A stretch of 64,000 bases of DNA, taken from Rhipidocladum racemiflorum (Eukaryota > Streptophyta > Magnoliopsida > Poales > Poaceae). The translations under genes were made by a program, and so were the position numbers. The stretch covers positions 8,928,001-8,992,000 of the forward strand of contig CM070579.1 in NCBI GenBank assembly GCA_036346355.1. Reading direction: 5' to 3'. This document shows, one piece after another, positions 21,253-31,517 of this stretch (its first letter is position 1; every line of letters begins with the position of its first letter). The notes below the pieces were generated by a model. It worked only from the letters and a program-made list of their open reading frames with translations, made no database searches and had not been told where the DNA came from.

Positions 21253-22139
21253 TGTTAGACAACCTCACTATCGAATAGTCCGGGGTTGCCTAATAGATCT
21301 AAATTGGAGAATAGAGAGAGGAAGAGAGACACAATATGAGGAGGAACTGCTCTGCTCTATTATTCTGATTGCATCAATCTACAACGGGGTGACCCCTTGC
21401 CTCCTATTTATAACCTATTACTAGGGTTTTAGGAGAGTCCACATGGGCCATGTGGGTCGAGTTTCCTAACACTCCCCCTTGGACTCTTCACCGCGAAATG
21501 CATATGCCTCATCAAAACTCTAGAAAAACCTAGTGGGAAAAATACTTGGAGAAAGAGTACATAGCATACGCTTGCTGTGTTGCACGGATTGCCTCATCAA
21601 AAACCTTATATAAGAAAACTTCAATGAAAAACTTACTAAGGAAAAGAGTACAATCCACCCCAAGCTTCAATATTAATCTTCAAGATTCACGTAGGGTACT
21701 CAAACTTCATGTTCGAGATTTATGTAAGAGTATGTGAAAGTTCTCCCACTTAAATTTTCACTTCTCTAAGCCTCATCATCCCGATTCCTCTAACACATCT
21801 TTCAAAGGAAGATGCCGGGAGTGACTTAGTGAATAAATCTGCGAGATTTTCACATGACTTAGTGTGCAGTATTTTGACCTCATTCATCTTATGCATTTCA
21901 TGGGCATAAAAGAACTTATGGTTGATATGTTTTGTGAGGTTGCTTTTCACATATCCCATTTGCACTTGAGCAACACAGACTGCATTATCTTCATAGATAA
22001 TAGTGGAGGTTTGTTCCATGTTCAGGCCACATGATTTCTAGATGTGGTGAACCATTCTTCGAAGCCATGCACATTCTCGAGAGGTTTCATACAAGGCAAT
22101 TATTTCTGAGTGGTTTGTCGACGTCGAGACAAGAGTATG
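21253..22139 (-). mobile_element. Ty1/copia element, 3' remnant
   Basis: 3' LTR 21253-21471 (219 bp, TGTTAG...CTAACA). It is followed on minus by a polypurine tract AAGGGGGAGT and the 3' end of pol. The element is cut off at about 22139, with no 5' LTR or target duplication found. Confidence 0.8.
21742..22139 (-). pseudogene. Copia RNase H C-terminal part
   Basis: Minus-strand reading gives copia RNase H blocks in order: HSEIIALYETSRECAWLRRM, then IIYEDNAVCVAQVQMGY and LADLFTKSLPASSFERCV. The open frame is 22019-21750, with one stop separating the first block. The family normally has EDNAACV and LADLFTKSLP at these places, so identification is secure. Confidence 0.85.
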
Positions 22140-22952
22140 TGATGTTGTCACTGACCAAACAAGTAACATGTGAAGTTCAGATAACCCAGTGATCCAACTC
22201 AAGTACTTAGCGCCATTGTTATATGGATACGGACACGGAAATCGGAATCTAGCTCGGATTCAAGATGTCTGATTCGGCAAAATGTTTTGGATACGGGAGT
22301 CCATGTAGCACTACTTACTGCCACTACTATCATAGAGTTTATGCAAGGAAAAGTAAGTGAGAAACAGAAGACAACACTCTCTGTTTGAATCATGGGCTAT
22401 TGCTCCCACCAGAATCAAAATTTTCAGCATTTTCGCACACCCATGTAACCAAGATCCCAACATATGATCAACGCCTAAAAGTGATGTAAACCAAAAGAAT
22501 CTGTTGCCACGTGCCAAACAAATTTAGCTGAGGGGCAACCGAAGAACACCACTTGTCTTCTCTCTTCCTGTTTCTCCTACACAAATTATCTTTAGTCAGA
22601 ATTACTCCTTTGGGTTGGTAAAAAAGGAAGACCTTAATCTACAGAAGTATCTTCGCTTTCCTAATGAATTTGTGAGGAAAAATAACCTCGGAATTGATCA
22701 GGGCTTGATACATTGAATGGACTGAAAACAGTCCATTTGCAGTCGGTTTATATTTCAATAGTGAATAAATCATTATCCTTAGAGAGAACAATACCAAAAC
22801 ATCTTAGTTTTAAATAATACGTTGCATTCATGCTAGCATTGTTAAGAGTTCTCCTGGAAGATAAATTACTGAGATCATTTTTTAAAGCATCTGCACTGTC
22901 AATTTTTTGTTCAGAGTGATATTGTATAACATGGGATATTGCTCAGGAAGAC
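22140..22952. other. Intergenic, no gene recognised
   Basis: AT-rich, with no conserved ORF. Bases 22142-22158 match, in reverse, the GTCAGTGACAACATCAC motif of the array at 25534. About 22 bp (AACAAGTAACATGTGAAGTTCAG) are shared with 32317-32339. Both suggest remnants of transposons that I cannot classify. Confidence 0.5.
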
Positions 22953-23849
22953 CAGGGTTCACCTTTTCGTCGAAATTTGAACGAATTTCGTGAATTTCAT
23001 CCTTTCCGCCCCGCCTTGAAAAAGAATTTCGTTTGGTTTACCGCTCAAATTAAAATTCAAAAAAAAATTGACTAATTTTATCCAAAATTTTCCTATAATT
23101 AGTATTAATAGCCTTATGGCCTCTGGTGTGAATATTTTATAAAAAATGAAGTTTGAAGACGTTTTTGAGCCATTCAAAATGTAGATAATATAAAAGGCAA
23201 AAACAAATTAGAAATATTTTTAGTAGCAATATTTGTTCAAGTATGTTAAGTAGCAATATTTACTTCAACATATTTTAGTAACAATATTTGTTCAATTACA
23301 TTTAGTAGCGATATTTGTTCAAGTTTGTCAAGTAGCAATATTTGTTCAGGTGTGCCAAGTAGCAATATTTGTTCAATTATGTTAAGTAGCAATATTTAGT
23401 AGCAATATTTGTTGAAGTATATTTAGTAGCAATATTTGTTCAATTGTATTTAGTACCAATATTTGTTCAATTGTATTTAGTACAATATTTGTTCAATTGT
23501 ATTTAGTAGCAATATTTGTTGAAGTATATTTAGTAGCAATGGACGGCACCCGAAAATAGTATTATTTATTCAAGTAGCGATATTTATATGAACAAAAATT
23601 ATCTTTCTATGGTATATTTTAATATGTTGATGTTATCCAACATTGAAAAGCATACTTCTCATCGTATGCATGCATGATTCTCATTTTTTCAAGAGAAATT
23701 TGATCTTTTCGTTCGAATTTTGCTCTGCTATTTGACTTGATTTAAAATTTGTTTGACTTTCAAAACCTTTGGTTTTTCTCAAATTTCGTTTCAAATTTCG
23801 CTACCGCTCGCTCGTCGAAAAACATGGTGGAACGGTATTGTTAACCCTG
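22953..23849. repeat. Unclassified repeat with CAGGGTT/AACCCTG ends (copy 1)
   Basis: AT-rich element of about 900 bp related to 60160-60942. Shared blocks include CCTATAATTAGTATTAATA, a GACCTCTGGTG-type block and TATTTTAATATGTT. Its ends form a short inverted repeat. It holds a 27-bp minisatellite absent from the other copy. It has no coding capacity and no clear target duplication. Confidence 0.55.
23221..23540. repeat. 27-bp minisatellite, about 12 copies
   Basis: The unit is approximately AGTAGCAATATTTGTTCAA plus an eight-base variable part (GTATGTTA, TTGTATTT and similar). Some units are shortened. It lies inside the repeat 22953-23849. Confidence 0.8.
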
Positions 23850-24114
23850 AGCACACAATCAATTTTAGGTTATTCCAACCTTCAAGAAATCTTGAGTGGA
23901 AATGAGAACAAGTCAGAACGGATTTTGTCGCTGGTTTATCCATGACACAATCGGATGTGTTTCAGTATTAGGGAAAGCTATGTATTGGATCGTCTAAGAT
24001 TTCGAAGTGCAGAGAAGGAATCGTTTACAAGCTTGAGTGGCTATAGGCAAGAGCACAAGGATGTCGTCTTCATCTCACAGCTCAAGAGTCGCCTTCAAGA
24101 GTCAACCAAGCAGA

Positions 24115-24245
24115 TTTGTAGCAACCCGTTCAGTTTCTAGATATCAAGCAAAAACTGTTCCATGCATCCTCAAGAGCAGGGGATCACCCTTAAGCATATG
24201 ACTTCAATAATCTCAAAATTGCTCACATCTGAATGATCTTTTTTT
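24115..24245 (-). pseudogene. Duplicate of F-box/LRR terminal exon (degenerate)
   Basis: On minus it parallels the last exon at 24495-24650: both contain GA(G)ATTATTGAAGTCATATGC / GAGGTTGCTGAAATCATATGC-like sequence, then a GATCACCTGCTC-like block and TTTTT(A)CTTGAT. Stops interrupt it. It is probably a local duplication of the 3' exon of the adjoining gene fragment. Confidence 0.45.
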
Positions 24246-24494
24246 TGGCTCAGCAGTCAGCAACAGTTATTTCAAATTCATCCCCACGATCCTACGGCAT
24301 GACAGAGAGAAGATTACAGAACATGCATGTCTTGTTCCGTCCAACTGAACAATCTGGAATTAATGGAAGTATTTTCAGAGAGGACAGTGAAATTTGCCTG
24401 CCATCACAGGTAATCGAGCGATCCACTGACATTTCAACTGTATCCAAACCTGAAAAATTCAGGTGCCCCATGTTGGATCTAATTCCAGTGGTTG

Positions 24495-24965
24495 ATAACA
24501 ATCTGGTCAGAGGTTATGCCATTATCAAGTAAAAAGTCTTTCACACTGTCGAGCAGGTGATCATCCTCCGAGCATATGATTTCAGCAACCTCAAGGTGCT
24601 TACATGTAAACGACTTTCTTCTAGCTCACCGATGATTCTTGCAGACGTAGTATCCAAATGACGCTATCGCAGGAGAAACAGACAAGTTTTATCTTGATGG
24701 CACATGCATAAACATTCAACAAAGGAATTGAAGGAACAATATACATGTGGAGAGAAACATGTACCTGTGCGAGTTTCAGAGTTAGCTTCTTCAGACTAGG
24801 TGAGCTCTGAAGGAAGATTATCAATACATACAAGTTTGCATGCAGAAACCATTCACCAAGATTCAGGTTTATAAGATTGCTGAATTTCGGACACCATTGA
24901 TAATTCTTTTCCACCTTCAGCTGTGCAAGGTTCAAAGGATTAGGACACGACATAAAACCCATGCC
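24495..24965 (-). pseudogene. F-box/LRR (FBD-type) protein gene, 3' exons only
   Basis: The minus-strand segment 24962-24775 reads a leucine-rich piece (FSNLINLNLGEW, then FLQSSPSLKKLTLKLAQ) ending at a good donor, CAG|GTACAT. A downstream exon reads CKHLEVAEIICSEDDHLLDS and a C-terminal DFLLDNGI. This is the pattern of grass F-box proteins with leucine-rich repeats. No F-box or upstream repeats are seen to the right, so it is a 5'-truncated fragment, perhaps moved by a transposon. Confidence 0.6.
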
Positions 24966-25533
24966 ATATTCTAGAAATCAGTTTACTGGATTCAGGCACA
25001 TGCTAAACCCATACTAACATTAGACATAGAATCCGTACAATATTCTAGAAAAAAAAAACTTTCAGGTAGAACTATGGATGTGAAAAAAACAGGACTGAAA
25101 CGGAATCATCTAAACAACAATAATCCATATTAAACAATATTGTACTTATGTTTCAAAGAGTGAGTGAGTGAGTGAGAGAGTCAATAATGCAGAGAATATG
25201 TAATTTAATCAGTACAACTGCTTTCCATGCGAGCCAGATAGATAAACTGGTGAAAAAAACAGTGGGAGATCTATCTGCTTGATTTCTATGATCGGTTACC
25301 AAGTGTTGCGAATGGAGCTTTCAACAGCTGCTGAAGCATTTTTTGTTATGGTGCCTTCTAATTTTCACTTCTATATGAAGTAACAGAAATATAAGTCAAG
25401 TAATCACTCTTCTACGGGACGAAGATGCACTTTCAGCTGACAGCCTATATTGCATCCACAGTAGAACAGTATATATCACTGAATAAGAAATGCACGAACT
25501 TCATTCTGTAATCAAACCACCAATGTATTTTGG
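24966..25533. other. Intergenic, no gene recognised
   Basis: AT-rich, with a short GAGT microsatellite near 25158-25178. No ORF or repeat structure worth naming was found. Confidence 0.5.
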
Positions 25534-25700
25534 TCAGTGACAACATCACAGACGGTTTTATCTAGAAACATCACTGACGGTTTTATAGTGCAACCGTCAG
25601 TGACAACATCACAGACGGTTTTATCTAGAAACATCACTGACGGTTTTATAGTGCAACCGTCAGTGACAACATCACAGACGGTTTTATCTAGAAACCGTAT
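25534..25700. repeat. 62-63-bp tandem repeat, about 2.5 copies
   Basis: Units begin GTCAGTGACAACATCAC at 25534, 25596 and 25659. Each contains the pair CACAGACGGTTTTA and CACTGACGGTTTTA. Confidence 0.8.
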
Positions 25701-26667
25701 GTGATATACAGCAATATCATAGACGATTTTATATTATTTTAGTATAAAATCGTATGTGATAACTCCTGTAAATATCACAGAGGATTTTAAAATAAACTGT
25801 CTTTGATATATTATTAGCGTGTTTCGTCTCCCCCAAACCGTAGCCCCCCTGGGCCCCGTCCTCCTCCTCCTCGGTGACCTCCCTCTGAGCGACCTCCCCG
25901 ACGTGCTCCCCCGATCTAGCGCTGCCACGCTCCTCCCCTCCTAGTGCCGGCGCTCGGCCTTCTTCACCGACACTGTCGGCTCTCTCGATCGTCCCCAAGC
26001 AAGGTGAACCCCACCTCCCTCCTCTTCACCCTCCCTCTACTCAACCCTTCTCTTCTTCTCTCTTTTTTTTTCTAGGTTTCCCCATAGGTGATTGCAGCCG
26101 GGCTCCGATCCTCATCAATGCCGGCCTCCCAGCCACGGCTCAGCCATGGATACCCCCTCCCCCTTTTTCCTAATCTAAGTCCTCCCACTCTCTTCTTGAT
26201 CCCCTTTTCCTGAGCTAGATTTGATGCCCATTAACCATGAGTTTCTACATCTACTACACATGCATGCAAAACTCCTTTATGGATCTGGAATGGTACATGT
26301 ATGAATTTGTGGGCGATGCAATAGCAAAGTGTTTACCCTTGATGATTAAACTTTCTTGGTTCAGTGTTTTATATCCTTCCATGTTGTGATCATCAAAGAT
26401 ATGTATGTCTGTAGTTGGGAGTGTTTTATGTGCATTGGCATGGCTAATTTCATGGTGCAAATTTTGCTCATCCAGTTAATGGGATTAGCTTCACCCTCAT
26501 GTGTATTTGTGTTATGTGTCCTTAATGATTAGTGTACAAGATTCGTTGGGAACAAAAGGGGCAATGGCTGTATGGGGTTCTGTCATGAGAGCACAGTGAG
26601 CTTAATGTTTTGGATTTGTTTTATGAGCCAGCGATTTGACCCTTGCATATTGTGATTTGTAGAAGCA

Positions 26668-26930
26668 TGAATATTTAGGTTTATGTTGTTGGATTATTCT
26701 GAGTTAATGGAAATACTAACAAAGAATTTTATTGTTGTCTGTCATATTTAGGTTTATGTTGTTGGATTATTATGAGTTAATGGAAATACTAACAAATTTG
26801 AAGCATCCAAGTCATGGTAAATTTGGAGACTACCACGACATGAATGCTACAATTTGAAGCATCTATGTCATGGTAAATTTGGAGGCTTAGCTAAATTTGA
26901 AGCATCCAAGTCATGGTAAATTTGGAGGTC
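26668..26930. repeat. Local tandem repeats
   Basis: A TTTAGGTTTATGTTGTTGG unit occurs twice about 75 bp apart. AATTTGAAGCATC...CATGGTAAATTTGGAG then occurs three times, near 26795, 26851 and 26893. Confidence 0.65.
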
Positions 26931-27100
26931 TAAACGATGTACCATATATTATGTAGTGTTGAACCAGTGTGGGCTTTATGCAATCACAGACGGTTCTAAA
27001 TAGGAACCATCTATGATGAAAGATCATCACTGACGGTTCCTATTTAAAACCGTCTGTGATATCTATTTTTACAGACGGATCAAAAACCATATCCGATGAT

Positions 27101-27427
27101 CTCTTTCATCACTAACCCAGCAACACTTCTTTTATCCATCTAATAAAATCATACAATATATACAAATTGACATGAATTAACTTGTTTTATTCTTTATTGA
27201 TACAATAAACAAGCAAAATCATACCAAGCATCATCTACCACATTCGCTCACTTCATTTGCTCTTATGAAAAAAAGAACTAATCCACAACGACTATACTTT
27301 CGAAGTTACTCTGGATTGCCATCTACACATTCAAGTTAGGATGTGTCTTTTTGGGTATTCAAGTTTGGGCGTCGACACGAGGAACCAAGTTCTGAGTCAT
27401 AATATCTTGATAAATTTTTTATTGGTA
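27101..27427. other. Intergenic, no gene recognised
   Basis: AT-rich flank between the CACTA-like region and the MITE. No coding signal. Confidence 0.5.
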
Positions 27428-27645
27428 ATGCTATAGTTCGGACGTCTGTATTTTTTTCGTAACATTTTTTTCTACGCATGCAACATTTTTTTTCTACGCA
27501 TGCAACATTTTCCTTCTACAAACAGTAAATGTTTCAAAAGCGAAAAAAATGTTTCAAACGTTAAAAAAATGTTGCAGACGCTAAAAAAAATGTTGTGCGG
27601 GCGTCCGAAAATTTAAAAAAAATCAGACGCCCGACTGCTAGTACC
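27428..27645. mobile_element. MITE-like element with GGACGTC/GGGCGTC ends
   Basis: The left end TTCGGACGTCTGTATTTTTTT and the inverted right end TCGGGCGTCTGATTTTTTT form terminal inverted repeats of about 20 bp. The interior holds repeats of GCATGCAACATTTTTTT and its complement. It sits just upstream of the F-box gene's TATA-like sequence. Confidence 0.55.
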
Positions 27646-27653
27646 GGCCATTC

Positions 27654-27662
27654 TTTATATAT
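27654..27662 (+). promoter_or_regulatory. TATA-like box of F-box gene
   Basis: TTATATATG about 150 bp upstream of the ATG at 27812, directly next to the MITE. Position and sequence fit a core promoter; there is no other support. Confidence 0.35.
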
Positions 27663-28121
27663 GCACAGATCGGACTGGAGGTCGATGCCGAATCGGAATC
27701 GGACTGGCGGTCCATAAATTCCAGGTGACGCATTCGCAAATTCAATCATCCGCCACTCCTGATTAACCAAACACCATCTGCCTCCCCGTTGTCCTCTCGT
27801 CCGTACCAGCCATGGCACCGCCGCAGCCGCGCAGACGACGCTGCGGGCCCCCTTCCGCCGCCGTGCTGTGCAGCAAGGGCCGCCGGATGAAAGATCGTCG
27901 CCGCGCACACCACGGAGACATCGACGGCACCCTATCGGACGACGCCCTCGCATGCATCTTCGCCAGGTTACCGTGCGCGGCGGCCGTCGTGCGCTGCGCA
28001 GCCACGTGCAGGCGGTGGGGCGCGTCGTGGCCACGAGGGCGGCGGCCCTCTCCCGCTCCCTGCCGCCCCTCGGCCGCTTCGAGCCTCACCTCGCCGTCGG
28101 CTTCTTCCACCAGGAGAACGA

Positions 28122-28458
28122 TGTTATGGAGAACGTCGAACAATTCCAAAAATGCACACACGCACGAGCAAAAGAACAGCAGGAAGCAATAGATTTTTGT
28201 GCGGCTGAAGACCTTAGTATCTTCCTTCTGGTTTTTCTATTCTTATATAGACAACAACTAGTAACTGGTCAGCTAGTAACCGGCCAGCCACTATCAGAAA
28301 ACTGAAACACACGAAAAAGGCTAGTAAAGACTAGTAACCGGCCAGCACTAAGCCATGACGTGAAATAAAAGATTACAAGTAACTGATCAAAATAGTAACT
28401 ACGTACTCTATGGAAAACGGATGCTAAAAGTCTATGAACGATGCCTGAATATTGAACA
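28122..28458 (-). repeat. 3' LTR of copia in F-box gene
   Basis: 337 bp. On minus it begins TGTTCAATATTCAGG, directly after the polypurine tract TTAGGGGGAGAT (28459-28470). The matching start of the 5' LTR survives at 30445-30478. Confidence 0.85.
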
Positions 28459-28482
28459 ATCTCCCCCTAATACTGGCGTCGT

Positions 28483-28705
28483 TCAGCTGAGCTTGGTGAC
28501 GCCAATCCGCCCGCGGAGTTCTTGAAACTTGACCCTTCCGAGCGGCTTCGTCAAAATGTCCGCGAGTTGCTCCTGAGTACCCGCGAACTCCAAGCCGATT
28601 GCCCCGCTGTCAACACACTCACGGATGTAATGAAATTTGGTGTCGATATGCTTACTCCGATCGTGTAGAACGGGGTTCTTACTGAGAGCGATTGCGGACA
28701 TTTCT
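28483..28705 (-). pseudogene. Copia RNase H C-terminal end
   Basis: The minus frame reads SAIALSKNPVLHDRSKHID, then FHYIRECVDSG and LADILTKPLGRVKFQELR, which are diagnostic copia RNase H blocks. The open frame continues to 28788 but no longer resembles copia beyond about 28705, so a junction lies there. Confidence 0.87.
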
Positions 28706-29530
28706 GACAAAATTGGTTTAAACACTCTCCATACTGGAACCAGACATTTGAGTTTGCAAAAAATGGAGAACCCCTGAATATAGATCATGTTCAGCTAAGT
28801 TTGTTCATTTGAGCTCTGTAGTTTTGTCAGGAATGCAGAGTTTAAAACAAAGACTCTGTATTTTTGTTCTATGCGGGTCACTGTTTGGACTTAGGAAGTA
28901 ATTTGAATTGTGGACAGCTAGCTAATTCAGTTGTATTGCATTAATTTCTGTTAACTTCAGTGCTTGGGCTAATTATTTTTGGTGTTTCTCTTTGAGTGAT
29001 CTACATGATGTAATTGTTTGTTATGCTTATTATTTGTAACTCATGGTTGTTTCACCTTTCTGACAATGTTGGAACAGTGGCCATGATGTTTCACCTTTCT
29101 GATTGCTTGCAATTTTGAACAGAAGCGGCACATGAGGAAGGATAATTTATCTTCGGGTAAACCCAAATTACCAGAAGATTTTGTCAAAGAAGCAGAGAGC
29201 ATACTTTGAGGAGATTGATGCCTTTGAACTGCCAGAGGAGGCGGCCTCAGAAATTGACCTGGAGTGAGAACTCAAGCTAATCAATCCATCTTGTATGATA
29301 TTACTAGAACGTGTGACCTTTTCTGTACAGAAGCAGACTTACTCGCATTACTTCCACGGCAATGTAACTGCGGGTTATGAGCATCAACCTAAAGCTCTTG
29401 TAGTTGGTACTAGAGGAGACACTGAGATCTCAAGATTAGACCCGTGCTTTGACTGTTTGACCTCAAAAATGGCTAGCTTGTTTGATTCTCGAAAAGACTA
29501 ACCAGAAATGTACGGTGATATATGGGAGCT
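28706..29530 (+). pseudogene. Captured host gene fragment (exon with splice acceptor)
   Basis: Intron-like sequence ends in TTTTGAACAG at about 29120 and is followed by an exon. One frame reads KRHMRKDN, then KPKLPEDFVK. After a one-base shift the frame reads AYFEEIDAFELPEEA and an acidic C-terminus with TGA near 29266. The YFEEIDAFELPEE motif recalls the conserved C-terminus of a plant cohesion-regulator (sororin-like) protein, but I cannot verify this. The rest to about 29530 looks like a 3' untranslated region. Confidence 0.4.
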
Positions 29531-29608
29531 GCATACTTAATGAAATGGAAAAATAATATTATCTTTCCAGAATACGGTGATATACAGGTTGAATACGTAT
29601 TTGCCATA

Positions 29609-29727
29609 CAGCTCATACAATCAACCAAACAGCATCTCTTGCCAGCCTGCACCAGCTCATACAATCAACCAAACAGCATCTCTTGCCAGCCTGCACCAGC
29701 TCATACAATCAACCAAACAGCATCTCC
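29609..29727. repeat. 44-bp tandem repeat, 2.7 copies
   Basis: Units starting CAGCTCATACAATC at 29609, 29653 and 29697, nearly identical to each other. Confidence 0.9.
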
Positions 29728-29912
29728 TTGCATCCACTTAGCCTGGCTCTCACCAGCCTGGCTCAACTCATACAGCCTGGCTGAGTTGAGAAGGCAATCA
29801 AACAGCCCATAATGGGCTGTTTGGTTGCCTTCTCAGTTCAGCTAGGCTGCATGAGCTCAGACAGGCTGGTGGGAGTCAGGCTGAGTGGATGCAAGGAGAT
29901 GTTGTTTGGTTG
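29713..29912. repeat. About 100-bp inverted repeat centred at 29810/29811
   Basis: The left arm (GCATCTCCTTGCATCCACTT...CAAACAGCCCAT) and right arm (ATGGGCTGTTTGG...GTGGATGCAAGGAGATG) are imperfect reverse complements with almost no loop. The right arm is the start of the Harbinger-like element; the left arm may be the end of a related one. Confidence 0.8.
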
Positions 29913-30444
29913 GTCGTATGAGGTTGGACAGGCTGCACAGAGATGTTGTTTGGTTGGCTGCACTGGAATGAAAGTGTGATAGACAAATTCAAAAGAGGGA
30001 TGAAATAAATTTTAAAAATACTAGAAAATCAATAATTTCACAAACGAAAATAAAAAATTTTAAAATATATTCTAGAAAATCAATAAATTGAAAAACTAAA
30101 ATTTTAATCTTTTGAAATTTATATAGCAAGTATGGTCTAGTTTTGTTCGAAAAAATATCAGGAACACATAGGTGAAATCGGTTCGTTAATCGGAGATGTT
30201 AATCAAAAGATATAGCAAAGAAAAGAAGAAAATTAGATAATAAATGCTGATGTCAGCATGCATGTATAGCTCAGCAGAGCCTGGCTCTGGGGAAACGGTG
30301 GATTTTACCGCTTCCCTGAGCTGAAATGAAAAAGTGTTTTCGTCTGTAAGCCAGAAATGAGTTGAATGAGACACAACCAAACACTCCATCTTTCGTGATC
30401 TGTAGATCTGAAATCTCTTTAGATGCAGCCAACCAAACAGCCCA
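29813..30444. mobile_element. PIF/Harbinger-like non-autonomous element
   Basis: Terminal inverted repeats TGGGCTGTTTGGTTG / CAACCAAACAGCCCA, with target duplication TAA at 29810-29812 and 30445-30447. It lies in the remnant of the copia 5' LTR. It has no transposase. Confidence 0.7.
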
Positions 30445-31517
30445 TAAAAGTCTATGAACGATGCCTGAATATTGAACAAACGACGGGCCCACCGCGCGCG
30501 CGCGGAGCGCCGCGTCGGCGTCGCGGCCGCAATTCGTCACGACGGCCTCCGGCGGCGGCCTCCTTGGCTGTCGGCGTACCTGCATCGGATCGTTCGCGGA
30601 CGGCGTGGGGGCGGACGACGGGCTCTTGGACCACTCCCGCCCGGTCGCGTCCCGCAACGGCCGCCTCGTCCTGGAGCTCCGGCGGGACGGTCACGCCGAT
30701 GGCCTCAAGTTCGCGGTCTGCAACCCGATGACAGGGGACGTCGCTGTGGTCCCGCCCCTCTCCGGCAAGGACAAGACACGGGACTACTGCTGCGCGTTGC
30801 TCACCGGCGACGACCTCAAGGACCCGCCGCGTTGCCCGAGCTTCTTCCGGCTGCTGCTAGTCTACAACCGCCGCGGCTCCACCGCGCTCCGGTGCTACTC
30901 CTCGGACACCGGCCGCTGGGGACCGGAGGCGAAGACCGACATCAAGATCCCCAGCTCGAAGCTGCCCCGCATCGGCGCGGCCGTCGTGCTGCGCGGCGTG
31001 GCCTTCTGGGCTTTGGACCACGGCTCGCTCGGGGTGCGTATGGACGGCGACGATCCTGACCGGGCGCTGGACGCGCATCTGCTGCCTTACAACGAACCCT
31101 ACTACTGGCCGCAGAACCGCCTGCTCCTGCTGGGCGTGTCGCCGGACAACCGGCTGTTCCTCATAAACTTCGGGATCAGGGGAGACATCCTCGACGTGGC
31201 ACTTTCCTACTTCGAGATCGCCGGAGACGACATCCGCACGGGTAGGATGGAAGGAAGATCCGCCGAGCAACGGATCCTGCTGTACCAGATAAAGGTGGCG
31301 CCCCCAAGACACCTCGCTGAAGCTGCGGTGGTTCGGCGAGAAGAGCGGCGTCGTCTTGTTCACGTTGGGAAAAGGCAGCGGAAGCGGCGGCACCTTCGCG
31401 CTCAACCTCCGGGAAGAAGTGGTGGAGAAGGTGGCGGACTGCGGAAGCGACTCTTGGAGGAACTTGGTCGGCTTTGAGATGAACATGGCGGCGTACCTCG
31501 CGTCGATCGCTCCTTGA

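Larger units (their letters stand above)
25534..27100. mobile_element. CACTA-like or related non-autonomous DNA transposon (putative)
   Basis: Both sides carry dense copies of a CACAGACGGTTTTA / CACTGACGGTT motif in direct and inverted orientation: a 62-63-bp tandem array on the left (25534-25700) and a cluster on the right (about 26983-27085). Subterminal repeats of this kind are typical of grass CACTA elements, but I cannot find CACTA termini or a target duplication. Inside are a GC-rich exon-like stretch (25810-26015, ending AAG|GTGAAC) and small tandem repeats. Confidence 0.4.
28122..30478 (-). mobile_element. Ty1/copia element inserted in the F-box gene, internally rearranged
   Basis: The ends TGTTATGGAG and ATTGAACA on plus are the inverted ends of a TGTT...AACA LTR. 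A perfect target duplication AACGA lies at 28117-28121 and 30479-30483. The 3' LTR (28122-28458), polypurine tract and RNase H tail are present. Most of pol and nearly all of the 5' LTR (only 30445-30478 remains) are replaced by a captured exon, a tandem array and a Harbinger-like insertion. Confidence 0.85.
27812..31517 (+). pseudogene. F-box protein gene, disrupted by a copia insertion
   Basis: The start ATG 27812 is followed about 40 codons later by an F-box (LSDDALACIFARLP, then CRRW). One extra base near 28018 shifts the frame; after it the expected continuation is read (LPPLGRFEPHL, GFFHQEN). The copia element inserted after this point. The frame resumes at 30479 and runs as the grass F-box C-terminal region (NGRLVLELRR, FAVCNPMTGDVAVVPPL, YSSDTGRWG, LLLLGVSPDNRLFLI). 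A second frameshift near 31305 moves the end to a stop at 31515-31517. Removing the transposon and one TSD copy restores a continuous exon. Such proteins would recruit targets to SCF ubiquitin ligases; this copy cannot encode a full one. Confidence 0.8.
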
